This document shows positions 1-8,942 of a stretch of DNA of 47,376 bases, piece by piece. The translations under genes were made by a program, and so were the position numbers. Location: contig CACZYY010000011.1 of assembly GCA_902785455.1 (NCBI GenBank), forward strand, positions 1 through 47,376. Reading direction: 5' to 3'. Source of the DNA: an uncultured Spirochaetaceae bacterium (lineage in GTDB: Bacteria > Spirochaetota > Spirochaetia > Treponematales > Treponemataceae). Positions within the stretch are counted from its first letter, which is position 1, and each line of letters starts with the position of its first letter. Under the pieces are notes generated by a model that saw nothing but the letters and a program-made list of their open reading frames with translations, did not search any database and had not been told where the DNA came from.

Positions 1-417
1 GAGGTCGTTTCCAGCTGGAGCTGAGATTACAACCTTTTTAGCACCAGCAGTGATGTGAGCCTGTGCCTTCTCTTTTGATGTGTAGAAACCTGTACACTCG
101 AGAACTACGTCAACACCGATTTTTCCCCATGGAAGTTCAGCTGCATTTGGAATCTTGTAGATAACGATTTTTTTGCCGTCTACTACGATGTAGTTATCTT
201 CGCCTTCACCGTCGTGAGACTCTACTGTGTGTTTTCCTTCACCGATGCGGCCAGCGTATCCACCCTGTGCTGTATCATACTTCAAGAGGTGAGCGAGCAT
301 TTTTGGGCTTGTCAAATCATTGATAGCTACAACCTCGTAACCATCTGCACCAAACATCTGGCGGAATGCCAAACGACCGATACGGCCGAAACCGTTAATA
401 GCAACTTTTACTGCCAT
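1..417 (-). CDS. gap: Glyceraldehyde-3-phosphate dehydrogenase, type I (N-terminal part)
   Basis: Glycolytic enzyme that oxidises glyceraldehyde-3-P to 1,3-bisphosphoglycerate with NAD. The visible 139 residues are the NAD-binding Rossmann half: they begin [15 protein letters not shown], the classic GxGxxG nucleotide-binding start, and continue through [16 protein letters not shown] and [12 protein letters not shown] to ISAPAGND. The catalytic cysteine region lies beyond the window edge, so the gene is cut by the window rather than broken. The start is the ATG at 415-417, preceded on the minus strand by a strong ribosome-binding site (TAAGGAGATA, 421-430). It stands apart from pgk and tpiA, which are about 23 kb away. 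Family assignment is very secure. Confidence 0.97.
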   Translation of the reverse strand, partial: MAVKVAINGFGRIGRLAFRQMFGADGYEVVAINDLTSPKMLAHLLKYDTAQGGYAGRIGEGKHTVESHDGEGEDNYIVVDGKKIVIYKIPNAAELPWGKIGVDVVLECTGFYTSKEKAQAHITAGAKKVVISAPAGNDL

Positions 418-458
418 TTTTATCTCCTTAATATAAAGAATACAAAATTTATAAATAT

Positions 459-487
459 AAAATAACGTATTTAAAAGAATTAAGCAA
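459..487 (-). promoter_or_regulatory. Possible gap promoter
   Basis: On the minus strand TTGCTT (487-482) and TATTTT (464-459) are separated by 17 bp, upstream of the gap ribosome-binding site. Each box matches the sigma-70 consensus at 4 of 6 positions in very AT-rich DNA, so this is only a candidate. Confidence 0.35.
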
Positions 488-522
488 GATTCTTGTAAAA
501 AAACTAACTTAATTCTGATATG

Positions 523-3351
523 TTATTTATTTTTATCCCTTTCTTCCATTTCTTTTTCAAGTTTTTCAAAGAAACCTGTTGTAATCGGGGATTCCATATC
601 CTGCCAGAAACCAAGTTCCATGACCTCAATGCCAGGTTTTGTGTGTTCAAGCTCAACCTTGTAAATTCCAGGTTTGAGATTGAGGAAGGCTGCGACTGCA
701 AATGATTTTTTGCCACCGGTGCTTCGACACTCAAATGAGCCGAGAGGCTTGCCGTTTATAAGGACGTTCGTGATTGACTGAGAAAGCGTATCACCGCCGT
801 CTTTTCGGAATGAACCATAAATTCTGTATTCGCCGCCTTTTTCGATATTGAAATAAACAGGCTCAACAAGGTCTTTTGCAAATGCAGGTCGCCCGCTGAT
901 AAGATTTGCACCTTCTGGAACGGAAGTAATATTGCTTTCGACAAAAACTTCGTTTCGGAGAGGTCGGAGCGGGGCCTTTGCAGCAAAAGTTTCGGTTATA
1001 AAAAGAAGAATATCTTTTGCGCAAAGCTGGAGCTGGGCTTTTGAAAGATTTCCGTTCTTCAAAGATTCTTCCATGTTGTCGCCAAATCCGCCTTTGTCAG
1101 CAGTGTCATTTACGCAGACCATGTAAAGGTCGTTTCGTGCCTTGAGCATTTCACTGAACTGTAAGCCGTCTGACTTTCCGCCTTTAACACAGTCATTCAT
1201 GGTTGCCCACCAGTCAGTCATAACGACGCCACTGAATCCCCATTCACCGCGCAAGATTGATGTGTTCAAATCGTAGTAAGAAGCGGCCTTGAATCCGTTC
1301 ACAGTGTTGTAGGCAGTCATGAGGGAACGTGCGTTTCCTTCTTTGATTGCTATTTCAAATGGCTTGAGGTAGATTTCGCGGATTGCGCGCTCCGAAGCCA
1401 CAGAATCCACATTACGGCGGTTCTTTTCCTGATTGTTGAGAGCAAAATGCTTGATTGTGCCGATTGCCCCAGCGCGAGCCAATCCCTTGCATGCCGCAGC
1501 AGCCATGATTCCTGAAACAAGCGGGTCTTCTGAATAATACTCAAAATTTCGACCGTTGAGCGGGTTTCGGTGAATGTTACAGCCAGGTCCAAGGAGAACG
1601 TCGATTTTGTTTTCTTTGAGTTCGTTTCCGAGAACTCCATAAACATCTTCGACAAGCTCTGAATCCCATGAAGAAGCAAGTGAAGTGCCGATCGGGAGAA
1701 GAATTGCCTTTGTGCCGTTGTCCATGCGAATTCCAGAAGGCCCGTCGGAACATCCTACGGCAGGAACATTTCTTGCATGAAGCTCATCACTCAAACCTCC
1801 GAAAGCAGATGCGATTCCTGCAGTGACTTTTCGGCTCATCATGCCCTCTCCGCGAACAAGCGTCATAAGCTCGTTGTCAGAAAGGTTGCCGATGAACTCG
1901 TCAATTCGGCTTTTGTCCGCAATCACATCAGTGAATGTAATGCTGGTCTTTTTGAATGGAATTTCCGCTGGTGTGTTTGCCTTGATTTTTTGCGCAATAT
2001 CAACCTTTGAGAGCGGAACAGGTTCTTTTTCTTCTATATATAAGCCATCTGAACCGAGTTCCCCTGGGCGAATTCTTGTGAATTCCTGGCTTGGAGCGCA
2101 GCACTGCGATAGAGTTTCAAGAGCGTAAGTCTTTTTGACTGTGAACGGCTCTGAGTCTGCAGGCTGAACTTTTTTGCACGAGATACAGTCTGTTCCTGTG
2201 TAGAAATTATATTCGCCCTCTTCAAGAACATAGCTGTAAGCAAATCCTGTAACGCCTGAGTCATCATAAGAACTGAATCTGCTCAGCGGGAAGGAAATTT
2301 GAAGTTCCTGACTTTCTTTTGGTGCAAGTTCTTTTGTTTTTGCGAATCCACAAAGTACGCGGGAACTTTTGCCGAGTTTCCCCTGCGGACATTCTGCGTA
2401 AACCTGAACGACTTCACGGCCATTTTTTGAGCCTGTGTTCGTAACTTTTGCCCGTACAGAAATTGCTGAATCTGAGAAAGTGTATGATTCATCTGAAAGT
2501 TCAAAACTTGTGTATGAAAGACCGAATCCGAACGGAAACTGAATCTTATTCTTTGCGAAGGTTGTGAAATATCTGTAGCCGACATAAATATCCTCTTCGT
2601 ACAAGAGGAAGTCTTTGTGACCGAAATTCTTTGAAGACGGATAATCCTCGATTTTGTACGCGATTGAATCTGGAAGTTTGCCGGAAGGATTTTCCTTGCC
2701 GCAGAGTACATCACAAAGCCCCTGACCGCCCATCATGCCACCTTGCCATGAGAAAAGAACAGATGTGATATGAGACTTGAATGCAGGATCATCAATCCAT
2801 GAAAGATCCATAATATTCGATGTGTTGAATATAATTGCGACCTTTTCAAAGTAAGAACATATAAGCTCGATGTTTTTTCGCTCAGTTTCTGTGAGAAGGA
2901 AGCTTCCAGGTTCTGCTTTATTGTCCTGGTCTTCACCCGCGGTACGCCCCACGATGAATACAGCTTTGTTTGACTTAGCCGAAGCATTTTTTACGATTTC
3001 TTCGCCAAGCGCCATTTCAACCTGACTCCATGGTTCTGAAGCCCATGCACCTTGTCCGGCATCAAAAGGGTGCTCTTTGAGCCATTCTGAATAGATTTTT
3101 ACAAGCTCTTCGTTGAGAGAAGGAACTGCAAAATTCTCTTTTTTGAGATTGTTCATTCCTTCAATAAAATTGATGGAGAACGGAACGTGAACAGAACCAC
3201 CAGAACCTGTTCCGCTTTTGTAATAGTCCACCTGGCAGCGGCCAAAAACGGCTACATTGTCAGATTGTGTAAACGGAAGTGTATCATTTTGATTTCTCAG
3301 AAGAACGATTCCCTGAGCTGCTGCTTTCCGCAAAATTTCAAATTTGTCCAT
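523..3351 (-). CDS. Glycoside hydrolase family 3 beta-glucosidase, circularly permuted
   Basis: Predicted beta-glucosidase of 942 aa. The domain order is reversed relative to most GH3 enzymes. The alpha/beta-sandwich domain (LRNQNDTLPF, VFGR, VLFSWQGGMMGG) comes first, at about residues 1-260. A fibronectin-III-like domain follows (about 290-390). The TIM-barrel catalytic domain lies at about 490-790 (SDGPSGIR, GRNFEYYSEDP, TIKHFALNNQE). The predicted nucleophile is Asp713 in GVVMTDWWA. A C-terminal beta-rich region (about 800-930) could be a carbohydrate-binding module. This permuted order is known from Ruminococcus albus and Butyrivibrio beta-glucosidases. No signal peptide is visible, so it probably acts in the cytoplasm on imported beta-glucosides. 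The start at 3351 has AGGAG upstream. It lies 22 bp downstream of the AraC regulator on the same strand and is probably co-transcribed. Confidence 0.93.
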   Translation of the reverse strand: MDKFEILRKAAAQGIVLLRNQNDTLPFTQSDNVAVFGRCQVDYYKSGTGSGGSVHVPFSINFIEGMNNLKKENFAVPSLNEELVKIYSEWLKEHPFDAGQGAWASEPWSQVEMALGEEIVKNASAKSNKAVFIVGRTAGEDQDNKAEPGSFLLTETERKNIELICSYFEKVAIIFNTSNIMDLSWIDDPAFKSHITSVLFSWQGGMMGGQGLCDVLCGKENPSGKLPDSIAYKIEDYPSSKNFGHKDFLLYEEDIYVGYRYFTTFAKNKIQFPFGFGLSYTSFELSDESYTFSDSAISVRAKVTNTGSKNGREVVQVYAECPQGKLGKSSRVLCGFAKTKELAPKESQELQISFPLSRFSSYDDSGVTGFAYSYVLEEGEYNFYTGTDCISCKKVQPADSEPFTVKKTYALETLSQCCAPSQEFTRIRPGELGSDGLYIEEKEPVPLSKVDIAQKIKANTPAEIPFKKTSITFTDVIADKSRIDEFIGNLSDNELMTLVRGEGMMSRKVTAGIASAFGGLSDELHARNVPAVGCSDGPSGIRMDNGTKAILLPIGTSLASSWDSELVEDVYGVLGNELKENKIDVLLGPGCNIHRNPLNGRNFEYYSEDPLVSGIMAAAACKGLARAGAIGTIKHFALNNQEKNRRNVDSVASERAIREIYLKPFEIAIKEGNARSLMTAYNTVNGFKAASYYDLNTSILRGEWGFSGVVMTDWWATMNDCVKGGKSDGLQFSEMLKARNDLYMVCVNDTADKGGFGDNMEESLKNGNLSKAQLQLCAKDILLFITETFAAKAPLRPLRNEVFVESNITSVPEGANLISGRPAFAKDLVEPVYFNIEKGGEYRIYGSFRKDGGDTLSQSITNVLINGKPLGSFECRSTGGKKSFAVAAFLNLKPGIYKVELEHTKPGIEVMELGFWQDMESPITTGFFEKLEKEMEERDKNK

Positions 3352-3373
3352 AAAATAAAAATGCTCCTGAAAC

Positions 3374-4126
3374 TTAAGATTTGCTGTCCTCGGCGGTGAA
3401 TTTTGTACGGAAATGCAAAACCCGGTATTTTTTGGGAGTTATACCGCAATTTTTTCTGAACACATTGATAAAATAACTCTCAGAGCTGAACTGAAGGTAA
3501 TTTGCAATGTCCGTAGTTGTGTAGTCACTGAAAATCAGCAAATTTTTTGCAACTTCGATTTTTTTGCTCTGGATATACTGAGCAATCGTGATTCCGACTT
3601 CGCTATGAAACAATTTTGAAACGTAGGAAGTGCTTAATCCAGAAACCTGAGCCAAATCATCGAGACTAATCTTATTGTGCAAATTGTCGTAAATATAATC
3701 AATACATTGTGTGATGGGACGTGAATAAAGACGCTGTTTTTTGACTCCCTGCATTCGCTTTACATAGTTTTCGCAGAGTTCCTTGTGGATTTCGTTGATG
3801 CTCTCCACGTTGTTGCAGGTGTCAATCTTTCGGATGTAGATGTCGCTGAGATTGTATGCGGCTTCCATTTCGAGACCGGCCTCAATGACATAACGCGTAA
3901 TCATGGCTACAGTAATGATGAGATGATATTTTAAATTTCGGAGCGGATTATCGCTGAGTTTTCCAAATCCTTCCACGCAAAGAGGCTTAAAAAGACGGTG
4001 CATTTCTTCCATATCGCCATTTTTGATGCTCTGAAAAAAAGCCATCTCGCTGTCGTAGGGAATATGATTTATCAGATATTCGCGGTTTTTAAATTCTGTT
4101 TCGGTAAGTTCATCTTTAATACCCAT
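3374..4126 (-). CDS. AraC-family transcriptional regulator
   Basis: DNA-binding regulator of 250 aa, probably controlling the adjacent GH3 gene and/or the divergent ABC operon. The C-terminal ~100 residues form a typical AraC/XylS double helix-turn-helix: ISLDDLAQVSGLSTSYVSKLF for the first helix pair and TTDIANYLQFSSESYFINVFRK with GITPKKYR for the second. The N-terminal ~140 residues are a helical region with no recognised cupin motif. The reading frame stays open to 4213, but the ATG at 4124-4126 is preferred because GGGGGC lies just upstream. The longer form would also run across the promoter of the divergent operon. Family is secure; the ligand is unknown. Confidence 0.9.
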   Translation of the reverse strand: MGIKDELTETEFKNREYLINHIPYDSEMAFFQSIKNGDMEEMHRLFKPLCVEGFGKLSDNPLRNLKYHLIITVAMITRYVIEAGLEMEAAYNLSDIYIRKIDTCNNVESINEIHKELCENYVKRMQGVKKQRLYSRPITQCIDYIYDNLHNKISLDDLAQVSGLSTSYVSKLFHSEVGITIAQYIQSKKIEVAKNLLIFSDYTTTDIANYLQFSSESYFINVFRKNCGITPKKYRVLHFRTKFTAEDSKS

Positions 4127-4144
4127 GCTTTGCCCCCGACTAAA

Positions 4145-4154
4145 AGTGTACACT
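4145..4154. promoter_or_regulatory. Short palindrome upstream of araC-type gene
   Basis: AGTGTACACT is a perfect 10-bp palindrome 19 bp upstream of the regulator start and before the promoter of the divergent permease operon. It could be an operator for either direction. There is no second copy nearby to support it. Confidence 0.25.
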
Positions 4155-4192
4155 GTTTTTTGATTTTTTAAAAGCACAGTTTTCAAAAAAAC

Positions 4193-4220
4193 TTGACAAA
4201 TGAAAATCTTCATATATACT
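4193..4220 (+). promoter_or_regulatory. Sigma-70 promoter of the two-permease ABC operon
   Basis: TTGACA (4193-4198) and TATACT (4215-4220) are separated by 16 bp, which is close to consensus. The start point would fall at about 4227, directly in front of the palindromic operator at 4228-4249. Confidence 0.8.
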
Positions 4221-4227
4221 GTATGTA

Positions 4228-4249
4228 AAATCTACAACGTTGTAGATTT
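4228..4249. promoter_or_regulatory. LacI-type operator palindrome
   Basis: A perfect 22-bp inverted repeat with half-site AAATCTACAAC and its exact complement, centred on CG. Central-CG palindromes with ACAACGTTGT cores are typical LacI-family operators. It begins 7 bp after the -10 box, so a bound repressor would block initiation or early elongation. No identical site was seen upstream of the LacI gene or the sugar operon near 36-37 kb, so the cognate repressor may be encoded elsewhere. Confidence 0.75.
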
Positions 4250-4270
4250 CTCTTTATAAAAGGGGGAAAC

Positions 4271-4372
4271 ATGAAAAAATTTGTTTTGTTGGCTGCAGCT
4301 GCCATGAACTTCTCAGGTTCTTCAGTCTGCTATGAATTCAAATCTGCGAGGTCAAATAAATATGGCATCTAA
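4271..4372 (+). pseudogene. Remnant of a solute-binding protein gene (33-codon ORF)
   Basis: A 33-codon ORF with a strong ribosome-binding site (AGGGGG at 4261-4266) starts MKKFVLLAAAAMNFSGSSVC, which looks like a secretory or lipoprotein signal peptide. It then runs YEFKSARSNKYGI to a stop inside the permease start region. In sugar ABC operons this is where the extracytoplasmic solute-binding protein is encoded; the other ABC locus in this window has one of 437 aa. The simplest reading is a deletion that left the leader of the binding-protein gene fused out of frame to its tail. It could instead be a leader peptide that couples translation to the permease gene. The sequence is directly visible; the deletion is inference. 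Confidence 0.6.
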
Positions 4373-5312
4373 AAAAGAAGAAAAAACAAAGGTAAAAAAA
4401 GTAAAAAAAGTTGATTACAACAAATGGGGTTATTTCTTCATTGCTCCATTTTTTATCATCTTCACAATCTTCTCATTGATTCCTCTCATTTCGACATTCG
4501 TAAACAGTCTCTATGAGAACTATCGAGTTGGTTTGATGACAATTGGCCCGGATTTCATCGGCCTCGAAAACTTCAAATCTATTTTTGAGAGTGACATTCT
4601 CCGATATATTGGCAATACATTCGTCATGTGGATTGCGGGCTTTATCCCTCAGATTGTGGTCTCATTGCTGCTTTCAATTTGGTTCACAAGCACTGACCTT
4701 AAAATCCGTTTCCAGCAGTTCCTTAAAACAGTTATCTACATGCCGAACCTTATCATGGCTTCAGCTTTCGCAATGCTCTTCTTTACATTGTTCAGTACAA
4801 ACGGTCCTGTAAACAGCATTCTCGTAAAATCAGGTCTCTTCACCGAGAACGTACGCTTCCTTGCAGAGGCTGGCTGGACTCGTGCTCTCGTAGCAATCAT
4901 GAACTTCCTCATGTGGTATGGTAACACAACAATCATGCTCATGGCTGGTATCATGAGTATCGACACAAGCATTTACGAGGCTGCCCGTATCGACGGCGCA
5001 AACCCGGTTCAGACATTCTTCCGAATCACAATGCCATTGCTCATGCCAATCTTCATCTACGTTTTGATTACATCTCTTATCGGTGGTATTCAGATGTTCG
5101 ATGTTCCTCAGATTTTGACAAACGGTGAAGGTACTCCTGACCGCACAAGCATGACTCTCATCATGTACCTCAACAAACACCTTGCCAGCAAGAACTATGG
5201 TATGGCTGGTGCCGTTTCTGTAGTAACATTCATCATCACAAGTGTCCTCAGCTTCTCAGTCTACACTATGACTATGAGCAAATACCGCAGCATGACAGGA
5301 GCTAAAAAATGA
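4362..5312 (+). CDS. Sugar ABC transporter permease (MalF/UgpA type)
   Basis: Inner-membrane subunit of a carbohydrate ABC importer, 316 aa, with about six membrane helices after a Lys-rich cytoplasmic N-terminus (KKEEKTKVKKVKK). The binding-protein-dependent permease signature is clear: EAARIDGANPVQTFFRITMP, the EAA loop that docks on the ATPase. The ATG at 4362 is preferred over 4332 because GAGGT lies about 9 nt upstream. It overlaps the next permease gene by 4 nt (ATGA), so the two are translationally coupled. No ATPase gene is nearby, as expected where a shared MsmK-type ATPase serves several importers. The usual binding-protein gene is missing (see the remnant at 4271). Confidence 0.93.
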   Translation: MASKKEEKTKVKKVKKVDYNKWGYFFIAPFFIIFTIFSLIPLISTFVNSLYENYRVGLMTIGPDFIGLENFKSIFESDILRYIGNTFVMWIAGFIPQIVVSLLLSIWFTSTDLKIRFQQFLKTVIYMPNLIMASAFAMLFFTLFSTNGPVNSILVKSGLFTENVRFLAEAGWTRALVAIMNFLMWYGNTTIMLMAGIMSIDTSIYEAARIDGANPVQTFFRITMPLLMPIFIYVLITSLIGGIQMFDVPQILTNGEGTPDRTSMTLIMYLNKHLASKNYGMAGAVSVVTFIITSVLSFSVYTMTMSKYRSMTGAKK

Positions 5313-6139
5313 AAACAGTAACTAGATATATCATTTATTTCATTCTTATCGCGCTTGTAGTATTCTCTCTGTTCCCGTTCTTTGTACTTCTTGTTAATGC
5401 TACACGCCTTCACTCAGAAATTCAGAAGGGCTTCTCGGCTCTTCCAGGCCTTGCATTCGGTCAGAACCTCAAAAACCTCATGTCAAACGACAACACTCCG
5501 ATTGTACGTGCTTTGTTCAACAGCGTCTTTGTTTCATCAATGTGTGCAATTCTCACGACATACTTCTCAACAATGACTGCTTACGGCATTTACATGTACA
5601 ACTTTAAGCTAAAGAATGCATCATTAAAATTGATCATGATGATTATGATGATTCCTACCCAGTGTTCTACACTTGGTTTCTTGAAGTTGCTCGATGCTTT
5701 CGGTCTCATGGATACTCTTGCTGCCCTTTACATCCCTGCAATCGCAGCTCCAGTCGTTTTCTTCTATATGTATCAGGCAATGCAGTCAACTCTTCCATAC
5801 TCAATTGTTGAGGCTGCCCGAATCGATGGTTGTCATGAAGTTGCAATCTTCAACAGAATCGTACTTTACATGATGAAACCTGCTCTCGCTGTTCAGGCAA
5901 TCTTCTCATTCGTAAGCTCTTGGAACAACTACTTCGTTCCGGCTCTCGTAATTTCAAGCAAAGAAAAGAAGACTATTCCAATCATGATTGCTCAGCTCCG
6001 AAGTGCTGACTACCAGAAGTTCGATATGGGACAGGTTTACATGACAATCTGTATCGCTATCGTTCCTTTGATGATTGTTTACCTCTGTCTTTCACGATTC
6101 ATTATCAAGGGTGTTTCTCTTGGTGCTGTAAAAGAGTAG
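5309..6139 (+). CDS. Sugar ABC transporter permease (MalG type)
   Basis: Second membrane subunit of the importer, 276 aa. It starts with a membrane helix (YIIYFILIALVVFSLFPFFV) and carries the EAA loop EAARIDGCHEVAIFNRIVLY. The C-terminus ends in FIIKGVSLGAVKE, typical of MalG/LacG-like permeases. The start overlaps the stop of the preceding permease by 4 nt. The divergent GH3 beta-glucosidase suggests that the cargo is a beta-glucoside or cello-oligosaccharide; this is inference from context. A rho-independent terminator follows. Confidence 0.93.
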   Translation: MKTVTRYIIYFILIALVVFSLFPFFVLLVNATRLHSEIQKGFSALPGLAFGQNLKNLMSNDNTPIVRALFNSVFVSSMCAILTTYFSTMTAYGIYMYNFKLKNASLKLIMMIMMIPTQCSTLGFLKLLDAFGLMDTLAALYIPAIAAPVVFFYMYQAMQSTLPYSIVEAARIDGCHEVAIFNRIVLYMMKPALAVQAIFSFVSSWNNYFVPALVISSKEKKTIPIMIAQLRSADYQKFDMGQVYMTICIAIVPLMIVYLCLSRFIIKGVSLGAVKE

Positions 6140-6191
6140 TTAGTTTTGTTCGGTGCCCTAAAAGTGCCGGGCTCTTCTAATAAATCTTTGA

Positions 6192-6223
6192 AATGGGCTT
6201 CCGTTTTGGGAGTCCATTTTTTT
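6192..6223 (+). terminator. Rho-independent terminator after the permease operon
   Basis: An 11-bp stem with two G-U pairs (AATGGGCTTCC against GGGAGTCCATT), closed by a short GTTTT loop and followed by a run of seven or more T. It lies 53 bp after the permease stop codon. Confidence 0.85.
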
Positions 6224-6261
6224 ACATTGACAAAATCTTCGTATTATCTGAAAATTAGGGC

Positions 6262-8940
6262 ATGAAAAATCTTCTTGCTCGCATTTTTCTTTCTATAATA
6301 GCTGTTATTATTACGATTCTTGTTCTTGTCACGGCAGCTCTTGCTTACTGTGCATTTGATCGAAAATCCGCTCTTTCTTCGATTCCACGAAATTATTCGA
6401 TTTATCTTCATACCGATTCCGCTTTTGACACGGTGAACCCGCTTTTTGATTTGCAGGCAGCGGATGTTTTCCTTTCGTCGCCGGAATATTCTTCACTCCG
6501 CAAGTCTTTTATGGATTTCCGTTCATCAGACTTGCGCGACAATAAATTTGTACGATTTGCGGCTTCCAGGCAAGTTGATTTTGCCCTTTATGGTGAAGGT
6601 GCAAACATTGGCAGGGATTCGCATTTCGTCGCTGTCCTCAATCTGGGATTTTTTTCGATTGCAACCAGAGTCGGCTCTTACATGTATCCCAAACTTAATC
6701 TTTCTGATTCCCAAAATGAATTCCTTAAAAATCTATCCTATGAAACAAACGAGCAGACTTCTTACTTTGTCTACAAAACCCCAGGACTCACGATTTATCT
6801 AAAATCCGTTAAAAATCTTCTGATAGCTTCTGATTCTTTTGAGCATCTGATTACGGCAAGTTTGGTTGAAAATGATACCTCATATACGCCTGCTCAGAAA
6901 AAGCTTTTCCGCTCTGGTAAAAGAGGGGAGCTTCGGATTGTGGCCGACGCCAGCTCTCTCATGCATTCTGTAACCGAAGGCAATCCAATTCTTTCTTCAA
7001 TGTCGAATTTGATTTCCTCTGATTCTTTGAGCGTAATTTCCTTTAATATCAATGACTCGGATGTTTATCTTAAGTGTAGGCTTCCGGTGAGCACTGATAT
7101 GGATGAGGCAGGCACTCTTGCACCGATTCTCGCCAAAAAGTCAACAGTTCCTTCTATAATAACTCGATTTTCTGACATCACTCAGTATTACACGGTCCTA
7201 AATGCCGGTTCGTTAAGCGAATTGAAAGATGCAGTCTTGCCTTACATTCCAGACATAAAAAATCCTGAAGAATACTGGAGAAATTGTGACGACTGGTGCA
7301 AAACTCTTCTTTCGATGGATTTAAATGAATTCCTTTTCTCCTGGATGGGTGATGAATTCGCAGTCTTCGGAATCGAGAACCAGAATGATCCTGTTTTTGC
7401 CATTCAAATTAAGGATGAAAAAGCCCGTCAGTCAGTTTTTAACAAGCTCCTTTCTTCAATTCTGATAAAAGATGACAATTCTCTGATTTTGGGCGGTGTC
7501 CGTCTTTCAAAGCTTGAATTCCCTGCATTCCTGAACTGGATGCTTGGTATTGTCGGAATCAATATGCCGTCACCGTATTTTATTGTGTTGGATGGAAATA
7601 TATATTTTTCGGAGAGCGCGGAGTGTCTTTCTGCTGTGTACACGAACGCACATTCCGGCAAATCTTTGATAAAAAACAAAACATATTCCGAAGTTTCAAA
7701 AGATTTGAAAAATGATACTTCGATTTCACTTTTCTACAATCTTGAGCGCAGCGTTCCGTTCTTTTTACGAAGCAATGAGTCACTTTCAAAGGTTTTAAAA
7801 TTGTATACGATGGGGCGATTTGATGTCCGCGTTGAAAATGATTCCATTGAAATGAATCTTCATGCCTGTGCGCGTAAGTCCGGCAGCCTGTATTCTGTTC
7901 CCGGTTTCCCGATTTCGCTTAATGAAAAATCTTCACCATCAAATTTCCAGGTTGATTCTGGAAAAAATCCAAAACACGTTTATTGGGTCGAAGGCGGCAC
8001 TTCTTTAAAGGCTCTTGATGTTGCAAGTATGCAGATTGCATCTAAAGACGATTCTGACAAGATTGAGATTGTGGCAAGTTCAAAACCAAAAAATGGCGGA
8101 TTGCTGTGGAGCGTTTCTTCTCACGGTATAATCTCGCTTTTGAACAGTTCTCTGGAATCCGTCGGGCGTTTTCCTTTAATGCTCGGCGAAAATATTGTAT
8201 GCCGGCCATGCAGCGTTGGAGAAAATCTTGTCGTTGTGTCTGATTTGGGAAATGTTTTTATCGTAAAGCCTGACTCGTCTTTGGTCACGATTGAAATTCC
8301 CGGACTGTCTGTAAAATCCGAGCCAGTTTCTCTTTCAGACGGCAAGGCATTTGCAATTTACAGCAAAGGCTTCCTCGGTAAAATCTATTATTTTGAAGGC
8401 GAAAAATGTCTCAATCTTGAGAATCCTTTTGAAATTCCAGGAATCGCGCTTGGCTCACCGGCAATTCTAAAAAACGGTTCCAAAATTTATGTCGGAATTA
8501 TCACCCAGGCCGGCGAAATGAATATTTGGCGGGCGGATTCAAAGGACGGCGAGCAGATTGAAGGCTTTCCGATAAGGCTGGGTGGCGTGTTCATGACTAA
8601 CGTTGTTGCCAGCGAAAAATATTTCTATGCGCTTTCGACAGATGCACTTTTGTACCGCATTTCACTGGACGGCTCGGTTCTCACGGTTCAGATTCCAAAT
8701 TCAACGGCAAGGCACGGTTTTATTTGCCTCCGTGACACCGAAATTAACGGCCGTGAAAGTGTGTTTGTATGTGCCGATGCGAACGTGATTTATGGATTTA
8801 ACGAAAATCTTGAGCTTCTTTCGGGCTATCCGCTTACAGGCTGGGGAAAACCTGTTTTTGCGGACGTCAACGGTGACAAAGTAAGCGAATGTCTGGCTCT
8901 TACGATTGATAAAAAACTGATTGCATGGAAGGTAAGGTGA
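6262..8940 (+). CDS. Membrane-anchored protein with C-terminal beta-propeller-like repeats
   Basis: Unassigned protein of 892 aa. Residues 1-30 are a signal anchor or uncleaved signal peptide (LLARIFLSIIAVIITILVLV), so most of the chain is probably periplasmic. Residues ~35-560 form a mixed alpha/beta region that looks like DUF3352-type surface proteins, by impression only. Residues ~570-890 contain repeated short beta-strand units with the theme G(F/Y)P(I/L)..G and end in FADVNGDKVSECLALT, an FG-GAP/PQQ-like calcium-loop pattern, suggesting a propeller. Upstream AGGG (6257-6260) supports the ATG at 6262. It lies 2 bp before the lipoprotein gene and probably forms an operon with it; the two may work together at the cell envelope. 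Function unknown. Confidence 0.8.
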   Translation: MKNLLARIFLSIIAVIITILVLVTAALAYCAFDRKSALSSIPRNYSIYLHTDSAFDTVNPLFDLQAADVFLSSPEYSSLRKSFMDFRSSDLRDNKFVRFAASRQVDFALYGEGANIGRDSHFVAVLNLGFFSIATRVGSYMYPKLNLSDSQNEFLKNLSYETNEQTSYFVYKTPGLTIYLKSVKNLLIASDSFEHLITASLVENDTSYTPAQKKLFRSGKRGELRIVADASSLMHSVTEGNPILSSMSNLISSDSLSVISFNINDSDVYLKCRLPVSTDMDEAGTLAPILAKKSTVPSIITRFSDITQYYTVLNAGSLSELKDAVLPYIPDIKNPEEYWRNCDDWCKTLLSMDLNEFLFSWMGDEFAVFGIENQNDPVFAIQIKDEKARQSVFNKLLSSILIKDDNSLILGGVRLSKLEFPAFLNWMLGIVGINMPSPYFIVLDGNIYFSESAECLSAVYTNAHSGKSLIKNKTYSEVSKDLKNDTSISLFYNLERSVPFFLRSNESLSKVLKLYTMGRFDVRVENDSIEMNLHACARKSGSLYSVPGFPISLNEKSSPSNFQVDSGKNPKHVYWVEGGTSLKALDVASMQIASKDDSDKIEIVASSKPKNGGLLWSVSSHGIISLLNSSLESVGRFPLMLGENIVCRPCSVGENLVVVSDLGNVFIVKPDSSLVTIEIPGLSVKSEPVSLSDGKAFAIYSKGFLGKIYYFEGEKCLNLENPFEIPGIALGSPAILKNGSKIYVGIITQAGEMNIWRADSKDGEQIEGFPIRLGGVFMTNVVASEKYFYALSTDALLYRISLDGSVLTVQIPNSTARHGFICLRDTEINGRESVFVCADANVIYGFNENLELLSGYPLTGWGKPVFADVNGDKVSECLALTIDKKLIAWKVR

Positions 8941-8942
8941 AA

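Noticed and set aside
4127-4213. 29-residue N-terminal extension of the AraC regulator
   Set aside because: It would start in the divergent promoter region; the internal ATG at 4126 has a good ribosome-binding site.
6227-6247. Promoter TTGACA plus TATTAT before the 892-aa gene
   Set aside because: The boxes are only 9 bp apart; at normal spacing there is no acceptable -10.
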